NCBI GenBank assembly: GCA_001970955.1
Contig: MPUH01000006.1
Span: forward strand, 1-64,000
Length of the DNA: 64,000 bases
Direction of reading: 5' to 3'
Origin: Stentor coeruleus
Lineage: Eukaryota; Ciliophora; Heterotrichea; Heterotrichida; Stentoridae
This document shows, one piece after another, positions 19,414 to 28,668 of the stretch. The position numbers were made by a program, and so were the translations under genes. The notes beneath the pieces were generated by a model, which was given only the letters and a program-made list of their open reading frames with translations, was not told the origin of the DNA and made no database searches. Numbering within the stretch: the stretch's first letter is position 1; the number at the start of each line of letters is the position of its first letter.

Positions 19414-20391
19414 ATGATAGAATACATCTCAATATTAGTATTCGCATTTCTGAGCATGATACTCTTTAAAAAACTAGCAATCTTAAGCCTTTTTCTCCCT
19501 TACAACTACATCTGCCTTATCCTTTATCTCATTCTCAACTTATACCTTTTCTATTTTTACATCCCAATCTTCTTCCTTCCAGACTCAGAATCCAAAAGAC
19601 ATTTTCTATCAAATTTCCTCAAATCCTACTTATACAATACAAATACTTATATATATTATACATTAATATATATAGTATATAGTTTTTATATCTATTATCG
19701 TGAAAGAGATTCGATAAAATATTATTATTACACAGTTTCAACTCAATACAAATGGGCAACTTTATTACAATGGGTATATTTTCTATGTTATTATGATAGT
19801 TATTCTAAAGATTATTATGTTTACTATATTATGAGTGAATGTGCTTTGATAGGTTTTATAAAAAAAATAGGTTTGATTGGAAGTAAAATTAATTTTTTAC
19901 TTTATGGATTATTGGCTAAGTGGGCTTTTGGGTATTTCAGGCCTTTTTTTACCTTTGAGGATTTTTTATTCTTTTTTACAGATAGGATTTTTGTTGTCAT
20001 TTTTACAGGGTTTTTGACTGGGATTTTAGGTATTATATATACTATTGCTATTTTTGATATGAATGATAATTATAGTAAATTCTGTAGGGCTTTGACTATC
20101 CCTAATAATATGGGAAGTTATATTAAGATACATGATATGAAATTTATGAATAGCATATTATTAAGAGATTTAGGAGGTTTGCATTGTTTAGCTTTTGGAT
20201 ATACTGCACTTATGAAGTTTTGCTTTGGTCAGATTGAAGGTTTGGTATCATTTTTAACTGCAATAAACTTTGCAATTCCTAATAGTTATTTAATTGGCCT
20301 ATCAATCAGAAATCATTTGAAGAATTATACAGTAATAAATTTCATTGTTCAGACTATTTCGATAATGGCTATAAATTACTACTTAGGTTAA
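19414..20391 (+). CDS. Multi-pass membrane protein, unrecognised family, member 2
   Basis: A 325-residue protein with about eight hydrophobic segments, extremely rich in Tyr and Phe (LYLFYFYIPIFFLPD). Family landmarks are MIEY at the start, LPDSESKRHFLSNFLKSY after TM2, IKIHDMKFMNS before a late membrane segment, and FAIPNSYLIGLSIRNH near the end. It is intact and lies about 500 bp after the decayed copy, which it resembles most. The first third uses C-ending codons and the rest T/G-ending codons, following the strand-skew pattern described under findings. Confidence 0.8.
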   Translation: MIEYISILVFAFLSMILFKKLAILSLFLPYNYICLILYLILNLYLFYFYIPIFFLPDSESKRHFLSNFLKSYLYNTNTYIYYTLIYIVYSFYIYYRERDSIKYYYYTVSTQYKWATLLQWVYFLCYYDSYSKDYYVYYIMSECALIGFIKKIGLIGSKINFLLYGLLAKWAFGYFRPFFTFEDFLFFFTDRIFVVIFTGFLTGILGIIYTIAIFDMNDNYSKFCRALTIPNNMGSYIKIHDMKFMNSILLRDLGGLHCLAFGYTALMKFCFGQIEGLVSFLTAINFAIPNSYLIGLSIRNHLKNYTVINFIVQTISIMAINYYLG

Positions 20392-20877
20392 GAGCTTAGA
20401 ATAATTGAATAAAACTAGTTTTTTGCTGAAAAAATACATTTTTCTATATATACAAAAACAACACTAAGGAAAATTATTATTTTTTTATATTGTAATATTT
20501 AAAGTCATAACTTTTTATAATATATTCTCCTTCACAATTTTTGTTGAAGATTTTCTTTATACTTGATTTTTTAAAACAAGAAAGATAAATCTCTTTGCCT
20601 TATGCAAACTATCCTAATATTTTGAAGTTTGATATTTTATTTTTGTGCTTAGAATATATTTTTTAAGCATTTGATGCGGATAAGAAAATATTTTTGGGTT
20701 TAAAAATTTTGATTTAAACTCAGTAAAGTAAGTTTTATACATAAATTTATACCTATGCTTACAATAAGATTATGAAAGTTGAATACCTTATGATGAAGCA
20801 TCTAATTAAATACTTTCAAATACTCTTGCATTTTTACATGATTTGATGAGTTATAAAAACTAAAGTAATATATAAAA
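20392..20877. other. Intergenic region
   Basis: AT-rich spacer between two plus-strand genes. Nothing was recognised. Confidence 0.4.
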
Positions 20878-22197
20878 ATGGACTCCCTATCTACAAACAT
20901 CCTCTGTGAAATATTCCAGTATCTAACCCATAAAGAGCTTCTCAAAATAAGTTTTGTCTGCAAGAAATTTGAAAAGGTAACTGAAGCAGATGTCCTCTGG
21001 CTTGATAGTCCAGATGAAGATTCCGGTGCCAATTGCAAACGGATACTTTTAGCACGTATGAGAATAACCCATAATATATTTAATAAAGCCAAACAAGTTT
21101 ATATATTATCAGGACATAACCGGACAATTAAAACTATAAAAGTTAAAGGAAATAAAATTCTGACAAGTTCTGAGGATGGGACAGTAAGATTATGGAAAAC
21201 TAATAAAAATAAAGGACTTATTATCATTAATCATAACAATTCTGCTATTTCAGCGCAGTTTTGGGATCAAGGTGTAGTGAGTGTTTCTGCTGATAGAACT
21301 TTGAAAGTGTGGAAAAAAGATAAAAGTGTTAGATCGGAATTTGCACATAGAGCTGCGATAACTGAATTAAAAAAAGTGAATGAGAATGTTTATGCTACAG
21401 GAAGTTATGATGGATGTGTTAAAATATGGGATTTAAAAAATCTTAACAATTTAGTCAGTTCAAAAGATTTTGATGGGGATATAAATTTGATTGAGACTTA
21501 TGAAAATTTATATGCATCAAGTTCTTCAAATAGCAATTATATAGCTTTAAGAGATTTAAATGCATCTGATAGACTGCAAAAATTCCAAATGTAAAATCCA
21601 TTTAGTAACAACCCAATCAGAATTGGAAGAATTATCCCTCCAGGTGTAACAATAAATTCATTACTACTTACTAACCAATATTTATATTCAGGAGAAACAG
21701 ACTGTATCAAAATCTGGGATCTACGCGACCAGAATCCTGTAATTACCGCACCAATACAAGCTCTTCCTTTTAATTTCGATAATCAATCTGGGATTTTCAA
21801 AATCATTCTTAAAAACCAAAACGAGCTTTTTATTGGTAGTAGTGGATTGACTGGTCTTGTGCATTATGATTTACGTAATCTTAAATCTAAACTTTATCCA
21901 GTTCATGACTACCCAATTCAAACAATTAGCCAAGGAAAAAATATTCTTAAAAATATTATTGTGACCTCAGGAACAACTAAAAGTTTTACTTATGAACTTA
22001 GTGTGCATAAAACTGAAAACCCACAACTACAAACAAAGCATATTCCGGGGCATAAAGGGGTTATTAATGCTTTAGATATAGGTGAGGATTGTATAGCCTC
22101 AGGAGGGAAAGATGGTAGCGTTCGTGTTCTTAAATTCAATCGTAGCAAAAAAACATTAAATTCCCTTAGTAAAACCCTAACAATAATTGCTAACTAA
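20878..22197 (+). CDS. F-box/WD40 repeat protein
   Basis: Two exons (20878-21590 and 21606-22197) give 434 residues. An F-box at about 2-45 (STNILCEIFQYLTHKELLKI, FVCKKF) is followed by a WD40 propeller of about six to seven blades (LSGHNRTIKTIKV, SSEDGTVRLWKT, GSYDGCVKIWDLK, CIKIWDLRDQNP, GGKDGSVRVLKF). This is the layout of SCF substrate receptors such as FBXW7 and FBXW11: the F-box binds SKP1 and the propeller reads phosphorylated substrates. Which receptor it matches cannot be told. A 15-nt intron lies between blades 3 and 4; without it the propeller would be cut in half. Confidence 0.85.
21591..21605 (+). other. 15-nt spliceosomal intron
   Basis: GTAAAATCCATTTAG, with A at position 10 and an in-frame TAA. 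Removal yields FQINNPIRIG and restores the WD40 frame. Confidence 0.9.
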
Positions 22198-22481
22198 GTT
22201 AAATTCTGATTTTTATATCACTAACTTGAAAAAAAAAGAATTGGAAACTTTTTCTTAAGTTTCTTAACCTTGATATTTAATTTAAAAGAATTTTTTTTTA
22301 TATACAAGTTCAGGTATAACCAAACACCACTTTTCAAAAATCTTGAACAAAACTCAAACCCTTTCTGCAACCTAATAAAGAATCGTATCTTCATACTTTC
22401 TCTCTTTATCCCTTTACCTAATCTTAAATAGCCGTACAACATCTAAAATCCAATAAAAATCTAATAACTTATAAACATAAA

Positions 22482-23855
22482 ATGGACTTCGACTCGAAAG
22501 AGCAGTCAATAATCACCGTACGTACAGAAGAGCTTAAAGATCAGCATTTTAGATACATAGAAAAACACCCAGAGCTCCAACAACTTCTAAATGACTTTGT
22601 ATCTGAAGTTCTCCTAGAAAAACCAGATGATCCAATCGCATTTTCCCGTGAGTATTTTTCAAAGTTTAATCCAAAACCTGAACCATATTATCCATTAGCA
22701 ATCCTTGGTCCAAGTGGTGTTGGTAGGACAACATTTATAGATAAGCTCATAATCCATTATCCAGGGATATTTGAAATCCCTAAAACAACAACAACTAATG
22801 CTAATAAATTTGATTGTGAAATTGTTAGTAGAGAAGAGTTTATGAAAATGGTTGAAGAAGGGATGTTTATATATCATACTCAAGAAGAAGGAGAACTTGT
22901 TGGAATAAAATTTCAGACTGTTAAAGAGATTTACTCAAACTCAAAAATTTCCCTTTTGCTTATTAGTGTTGATAGTGCGATTAAGCTTAATAATGAACGT
23001 TTTGAGTTCAATAAAATCGTTATTATGCCTAAAAATATGAAACAGCTTGAAGACCGTTTACGTGACAGGGGCATAAACGACGATAATATCCTCCGTGTAC
23101 GCTTAAGGGCCGCCCTCGCTGAGATTGAATCCGCTCAAAAGTTCCCTAAAATCTTCAAAGACTTTGTTGTTAACGACACAATCGACGCAGCGATGAAAGA
23201 TTTCCTCCACGTCATCCACCGTTGCTACGAACGTCTTCGTCCTGAGAACTTTAAAAAATTCTACCCACAGCCAAGTAACAACAATCCTTTAGTCTTAGTT
23301 GGTCCATCAGGTGTTGGTAAAAGTACTCTAATAAACTTCCTTAAAGATCGTTGGCCTGGGGTATTTGAATTTTCAATTTCAAGTACAACAAGATTACCTC
23401 GTGTTGGTGAACAACATGGTATTCATTATTATTATATAACAAGAGAAGAATTTATGAGAAAAATAGATGAAGATGAATTTATTGAACATTGTGAAGTACA
23501 TAATAACCTTTATGGAACAAGTAAAACAGCTATTCGGAATATATTTGATAATGGGAAAATATGTTTATTAGATATTGATGTACAAGGGGTATTAAAACTT
23601 ATCAATAGTGGCTTAGAATTCAATAGGATTTTTATTAGACCCAGAGATATTAAAACTTTAGAAGAAAGGCTTAGGGGAAGAGCTACTGATGCTGAAGATG
23701 TTATTAGGAATAGGTTGAAAAATGCGGCTAAGGAAATGGATTTGGCTGAAAAGAATTCGGTGATTTTTAAGAATGTCCTAATTAATGAGGATCTTGAGAT
23801 AGCGAAAGAAAAACTTTTTGAGTTTGTTAAAGAGTTTTATCCGAAACTTAAGTAG
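22482..23855 (+). CDS. RIIa docking domain plus tandem guanylate kinase domains
   Basis: A 457-residue protein. Residues about 20-65 form an RIIa-like dimerisation/docking domain (HPELQQLLNDFVSEVLLEKP, DDPIAFSREYF), typical of axonemal and AKAP-binding proteins. Two guanylate kinase domains follow. The first (about 71-250) has a changed P-loop, GPSGVGRTT (76-84), where Lys is replaced by Arg, and has lost most of the GMP-binding signature. The second (about 266-457) is canonical: GPSGVGKST, SSTTRLPRVGE, YYYITREEF, DIDVQGV and RPRDIKTLEERLRGR. Guanylate kinase turns GMP and ATP into GDP and ADP. Domain 1 is probably inactive or regulatory. A ciliary GTP-supply role is inferred from the RIIa domain. 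Confidence 0.85.
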   Translation: MDFDSKEQSIITVRTEELKDQHFRYIEKHPELQQLLNDFVSEVLLEKPDDPIAFSREYFSKFNPKPEPYYPLAILGPSGVGRTTFIDKLIIHYPGIFEIPKTTTTNANKFDCEIVSREEFMKMVEEGMFIYHTQEEGELVGIKFQTVKEIYSNSKISLLLISVDSAIKLNNERFEFNKIVIMPKNMKQLEDRLRDRGINDDNILRVRLRAALAEIESAQKFPKIFKDFVVNDTIDAAMKDFLHVIHRCYERLRPENFKKFYPQPSNNNPLVLVGPSGVGKSTLINFLKDRWPGVFEFSISSTTRLPRVGEQHGIHYYYITREEFMRKIDEDEFIEHCEVHNNLYGTSKTAIRNIFDNGKICLLDIDVQGVLKLINSGLEFNRIFIRPRDIKTLEERLRGRATDAEDVIRNRLKNAAKEMDLAEKNSVIFKNVLINEDLEIAKEKLFEFVKEFYPKLK

Positions 23856-24089
23856 AAGATAATTAGTTATTAGTTTTTTATGATCTTTTAATATTATAAT
23901 AATTTTTACTACAATTCAATATAAAAATATAAGTCTTTGGTTTTTTTAGAATTTTTTATATAAATACTAGCAATTTTATATGATGACACAAACTGTCTGA
24001 TAGCAAAAAAAAATATTTTTTTAACTGTTTATTTTTTAAAATAAATGTGTTTATATTAAGGTTATCTATGAATATTCAGTATAAAAAAT

Positions 24090-24902
24090 ATGAAAAAACT
24101 CATTCGAAGTTCTTCTGCTACCTCTTCAAATAGGCGTTGCGAGTTAAATAAAGATATTTACCCTCCTATTTGTGACAATGAACATCTTACAGGCAATTGT
24201 TACTGTCATCTATGCACTTGTGGCAATCATAAATGTCCTGGGGACTATAAAAAACAAGTTTTTTCAACCAGATCACATTTTAGTTCTTTATATAAGCAAA
24301 ATTATAAAAAACATAGTTCAACACCTGTAAAACAAAATCTAATACCTGAATTTAAGCCTGCTAAATATAATCTTGAAGTAATGACAACAGCAAAAAAGGA
24401 TTATATTAAACAAGAATTTCTGCATAGTGAAAGTTGCAATTTAGATAAGTTTAATTATAAACCGTTGAAGTTTGTAGCAAAGACAAACTATTCGAGTAGT
24501 TTTGGTTGTTGTAAAGAGAGTTTTTTGGAAAAACAGTATGTTATGGAGCATCCTTATGGGAAAATTGACTCGAAGTTTTTAAGTGATTCGTGTTACAGAA
24601 AAGATTTCCATACCTACTCCCCACAGATCGCCCAAGAAAACAATGAAAAAGCTAAACAACTCAAAGAAAGAGCTCAAGGCAGCCGTGGTTTAATAAGCCC
24701 ATTTCCTGCCTTTATGGGTAAAAGTTCTCAAAAATCAGACTATAAAAAATTCCAATGTTCGAAACCAGTTCACGAGATAGGCTTGGATCCTATTTTTTCA
24801 TTAGGTGACTGGAAAAGCAACTTTCAATCCACATACAAAGACTCTTATTCAAACCCAATATTCAACCGCCCAACTAAAAAGAAATATGCAAGTATTAAAT
24901 AG
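24090..24902 (+). CDS. SAXO/FAM154-like axonemal microtubule-stabilising protein
   Basis: A 270-residue protein. A Cys-rich N-terminus (CYCHLCTCGNHKCPG, about 37-51) matches the signature of SAXO proteins. It is followed by repeated Mn-type modules with aromatic/Lys spacing: SLYKQNYKKH, TTAKKDYIKQEF, AKTNYSSSF, SDSCYRKDFHTY and FQSTYKDSYSNP. SAXO proteins bind and stabilise axonemal and basal-body microtubules through these modules. Length and order agree with the family. An abrupt change from T/G-ending to C/A-ending codons occurs near 24600, well inside the gene. Confidence 0.8.
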   Translation: MKKLIRSSSATSSNRRCELNKDIYPPICDNEHLTGNCYCHLCTCGNHKCPGDYKKQVFSTRSHFSSLYKQNYKKHSSTPVKQNLIPEFKPAKYNLEVMTTAKKDYIKQEFLHSESCNLDKFNYKPLKFVAKTNYSSSFGCCKESFLEKQYVMEHPYGKIDSKFLSDSCYRKDFHTYSPQIAQENNEKAKQLKERAQGSRGLISPFPAFMGKSSQKSDYKKFQCSKPVHEIGLDPIFSLGDWKSNFQSTYKDSYSNPIFNRPTKKKYASIK

Positions 24903-25148
24903 TATGCTAATAATTATATTAACTAAAAAAAAATCAATCAAAAAATTTCAAATCATCAAATTTAGCTTGAAATCATATCCCATCTTAAAAAAAAACATAA
25001 GTTAAATAAACACAATATTCATAAAATATCCTATGATTATTTTTATTTTCCTAATTATTTAGTATATTCATCCTTCTTATATAAAACTTTATAAGTTCCA
25101 ATCAATAAAAGTTCAATATTCATATAAAACATATAACAGAGTATTTAG

Positions 25149-25739
25149 CTAACTGTTATTATCATTTACAAAATAATGATCAAAATCAAAATCTTCAGAC
25201 GAATCTTTTTCTTGTATTTGTTTATCTATGTTCAGGGAAAATAAAAAGGGCTCAGATGCTATTTTTTGTGTATCCCCACATTTCGGCGGATTCAAATCAG
25301 GAGGTTTTGCAATAGTATATTCTGTACTTAAAGTACTCATTGAGCTCTTAGCGAATTCACTGCATTTCTCAGCAATTTTAATAGGTTGAGAATAACAGAT
25401 AGGCTTATCATTTGCTTTAATATGTTTTGTTGGTTTCGGGGAAATGGAGTTTTCAGCTGACGAAATACCATTGATAAGTTTTTGATAGTTTGTATTGTCG
25501 TATTTTTCGATCTTTTCTAAGTGTTCTTTAGCTGTTTGGTACCCGAAAAATAGAGATTCTGCTGAAGAACTGCAGTACTGTATCCAGTGCTTATTATGCT
25601 CTGAATAAATTATGAGTAATATCTCGCAGTGGTGCTGTGTTGACAATTCAACAGATTTCTTAGCCAGGGTTTGGATTTTTTGATTTAATTTGCGACGATT
25701 TGCTTTTCGGTCTTTATGGGCTATCATCTGGTTATGCAT
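25149..25739 (-). CDS. Divergent MADS-box-like protein (putative transcription factor)
   Basis: A 196-residue protein. Residues about 11-60 resemble the core of a MADS domain: RKANRRKLNQKIQTLAKKSV, then ELSTQHHCEILLIIYSEHNK. The KK-x2-ELS and E-I-x-LIIYS pattern matches KKAYELS...EIALIIF of SRF and MEF2 proteins. The first strand-contacting helix is shorter and less basic than usual. MADS proteins bind CArG-type DNA as dimers. The rest is Ser/Pro-rich and disordered with an acidic end (EDFDFDHYFVND). An in-frame stop lies just upstream of the ATG. The assignment rests on pattern alone. Confidence 0.5.
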   Translation of the reverse strand: MHNQMIAHKDRKANRRKLNQKIQTLAKKSVELSTQHHCEILLIIYSEHNKHWIQYCSSSAESLFFGYQTAKEHLEKIEKYDNTNYQKLINGISSAENSISPKPTKHIKANDKPICYSQPIKIAEKCSEFAKSSMSTLSTEYTIAKPPDLNPPKCGDTQKIASEPFLFSLNIDKQIQEKDSSEDFDFDHYFVNDNNS

Positions 25740-26828
25740 TTTTTAAGTATAAATATGATCAAATAGTATTAATATAGTGAAATGATAAGAAATTTACTTT
25801 AATATAGCTTTTGGATTAGTTTTTTATAAGAAAATATAGTAAAAGAGAGGTTTGTCAAGAGACTTAGCATAAACTTACTATAAATTGAATTTCTCATACA
25901 AGTATTTTCAACCTTTTGAAAAAAAATATTATATCTAAGAGAAAATATGAAGCTAATCAGAACCGATTTTCAATAATATCTTAAATAAATGCTATTATAA
26001 ATTTAACCTTATATTTTATATATATATAAAATAGGAAAAGCCGCGTTTCAAAACAAACTTAAAATCTTGAATATATTTTGCCCTAAATACAAATAAATAA
26101 TATATAAATCATAAAGAAAAATAATTTTATAAGTGAATTAGGGAAAATATATAAAAAAAAAGTTCTGAAAGGTAGCCTAAAAAATTAACAATTAATATAA
26201 CACACTTTTTACAGCATTATATTTATAAAGCTATACTCTTTCATCATGAAAAATGTTTTTTGCTTAAAGTTTTTACATAAATTGATAAGCATATTTTTAT
26301 ATTTTTTCCAAATAATTATTATCTATCAAAATTTTAAACTTTTATTCAAACTTGCAATGGATTTATATCTAAATATATTTTATCCAATATCCCAATACAC
26401 AAAATTAGTTTGCATATAAAATCATTCTTGTAAATATTAAAATCAATAGTAGTTGTCGTATAAAACTATGCTTTTTTAGTTTAAAAATATATAAATTTTA
26501 TCCTCATGATAATATAAAAATAAAACATTTTCTTAGTAAAAAAATATCAAAATTATTAATCCATTACCACAAGCGAGATATGATAAAATCATACAAAAAA
26601 ATCCTTCAGTCTTTATTGATTACAATAAACTTTCCTATAATTTTCATCTTTATTATCGCTATAATTCAAAAATAACAAGTTTATCATTACCCATTAAAAC
26701 ATCAATATAGTAATTAACATAAAAACCTTTTATCAAAAAGTATAACTCAACCCTAAAAAACCTAAAATCTCAGCCCCTAAAATATCATAACTTTTATCTT
26801 ATTCAATAAACCTAATAAAAAATCCTAT
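25740..26828. other. Long intergenic region
   Basis: About 1.1 kb of very AT-rich DNA between two minus-strand genes. The only GC-richer spot is AAAAGCCGCGTTTC near 26036. No frame longer than about 40 codons, no RNA fold and no repeat was recognised. Confidence 0.4.
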
Positions 26829-28229
26829 CTAAGCAAGTTCCTGCATTTCCGCAAGTTCAACAAACTTGACTTCCTTCTTCTTAGTACAATATCTATAAAC
26901 AATCAGCATTAAAATCAAACTAGCAATACAAACAATCGATATAATAATTATAATCATCAAATTGTTTCTTGGATTAGTTCCATAAACCATAACTTCTTTA
27001 AAAAACCCTTTATGTTGTTTTCCTTCAAATCTTATAGTCATATTAACTTTCCTAATATCTCCTTCAATTATCAACATAATATTTTCTTTATTTTCTGACT
27101 TTATAGAAGGAATATTAATTATGATTTTTTTTTTATCATAAAAAACTACTTGATATTTAATGACTTTAACATCAACATCTTTATTAAACTCTATAATCAT
27201 ATCAGTATTATTTGAACTAGCAATCCCTATATTTTTAATCTCAACATTTAATATCCTCCCATTTTCTATTATATCAACACTTAAATTCCAATCAGTTTTA
27301 TTAACAATCATCATAAATGGTTCGATATGTGATTCAAGTATACCTTTAACCATATTTTTATCAGGATGGAAACTATTATAAATAGAAGGGCCAATAAGAA
27401 TTTCTATACAAAATATTTTTAGATTATAAAGATAATCCATTAAAGATCCATTAACATAATACCCAAGTAACTCATGAACAGTGCCGAATTTGAAGTTTGT
27501 AGGTAAAATGTTTATAATATTATTATATAAATTTTGATGACTTTGTGGAAATGATGTAAGATTAATATGAGCATATCCAGTAGGTCTTATATAATAATCT
27601 CCATAGCTATGATATGATATTATAGAATCAAAAGTGTTTTTAAAAATAAAGTTTTTTATAGCTAGGGTTTCTTTTTCAGAAAAAGCTGAAGTCCCTCTAT
27701 ACTCATCATTACATGGATCTTCTGAACTACTATATTCATCATAAGCCCATTTAAAACCATAGTTTCTATTAAGGTCAATACCTTGATGTTGGATACTACA
27801 TCCAGTTGGTCGAGAATTTTTACGTATTTCTAAGATGTTAGGGTTGATTTTCAAGTGGTCTGAGATTGTTGATAGACCATCAACATTAAGTACTGGGATA
27901 AATGTTATTTCTCTAGTGTTTTTAAATGTTGTGTTTGTTAGAATATAGTCTAAAAGGTAGAAAATGTTGGTTGTGGAAATGAGTTCATTAGCGTGATGAG
28001 CTCCGATGATTAAGATTTTTGGGGTGTTTGGGTTTGGGATTTTTATAGATTTTATCTCCCTGCCGAAGTGACTTTTGCCTAGAGTTTGTAGTTCGAGAAA
28101 TGGATATTTGGCTTTGTAGATGTCGAGGAGGGTGTAAACATCTTGTAAGCTTAAGTAACCATTAATAGTCCCTTGGTATAAGTCTAAAGATGTGACTAGT
28201 ACTAAGAGATAGAAGGCTAATTTTACCAT
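26829..28229 (-). CDS. M14 zinc carboxypeptidase, type I membrane protein
   Basis: A 466-residue protein. It has a signal peptide (about 1-20, KLAFYLLVLVTSLDLYQG), a peptidase domain (about 25-310) and a C-terminal membrane helix (about 425-447, IIIIISIVCIASLILMLIVY) with a short cytosolic tail. Zinc ligands are GAHHANE (HxxE) and the His of SYHSYG. Substrate-binding Asn-Arg lies in LNRNYG, and the catalytic Glu is in CIEILIG. The enzyme should trim C-terminal residues from peptides outside the cell or in the endomembrane lumen. GFKWAYDEYSSSEDPC and YRGTSAFSE resemble metallocarboxypeptidases of the A/B group. A beta-sandwich-like region precedes the membrane helix. Confidence 0.85.
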   Translation of the reverse strand: MVKLAFYLLVLVTSLDLYQGTINGYLSLQDVYTLLDIYKAKYPFLELQTLGKSHFGREIKSIKIPNPNTPKILIIGAHHANELISTTNIFYLLDYILTNTTFKNTREITFIPVLNVDGLSTISDHLKINPNILEIRKNSRPTGCSIQHQGIDLNRNYGFKWAYDEYSSSEDPCNDEYRGTSAFSEKETLAIKNFIFKNTFDSIISYHSYGDYYIRPTGYAHINLTSFPQSHQNLYNNIINILPTNFKFGTVHELLGYYVNGSLMDYLYNLKIFCIEILIGPSIYNSFHPDKNMVKGILESHIEPFMMIVNKTDWNLSVDIIENGRILNVEIKNIGIASSNNTDMIIEFNKDVDVKVIKYQVVFYDKKKIIINIPSIKSENKENIMLIIEGDIRKVNMTIRFEGKQHKGFFKEVMVYGTNPRNNLMIIIIISIVCIASLILMLIVYRYCTKKKEVKFVELAEMQELA

Positions 28230-28668
28230 TTATTACAGGATAAGGTACTAATATTGAAGATATTGTAAATAAAGAAAATTACCTTTCTGTAGGCTCTAAA
28301 GATTATTTAAAACACTAGTATTTACTACAGTACACATATCAGAAGAACTATTAATTATATGATAAAAGTCATATTATTAAAGGATTTAGTTTGAGTTTTT
28401 TGATATTAAAAGTGGTGGATTTTTTTTTTCAGGGTTTATTGAGAATGATAATTCAATTAAAGCTTTTTTATTAGTTCTTGTCAGAGATTCTAATTAAAGT
28501 TTACTATACAATCTTAGAAAATATAAAAGTTTAGTTTTTTTAATTACAATATTTTATATATTTCCAAAGAAAAGTTATTTCATATTAAAATCAGTTCATT
28601 AATGAAGTGATTTCTATCTAATAAGCTATAAAAAATCTATCATAACAACTAAAATAAATTCATAAAAA
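28230..28668. other. Intergenic region
   Basis: AT-rich spacer between two minus-strand genes; G/T-rich left half and A/C-rich right end. Nothing else was recognised. Confidence 0.4.

Noticed and set aside
22221-22442. 73-codon minus-strand frame between the F-box/WD40 and guanylate kinase genes
   Set aside because: Lys/Phe/Leu-rich low complexity in a short spacer between two plus-strand genes, with no recognisable domain.
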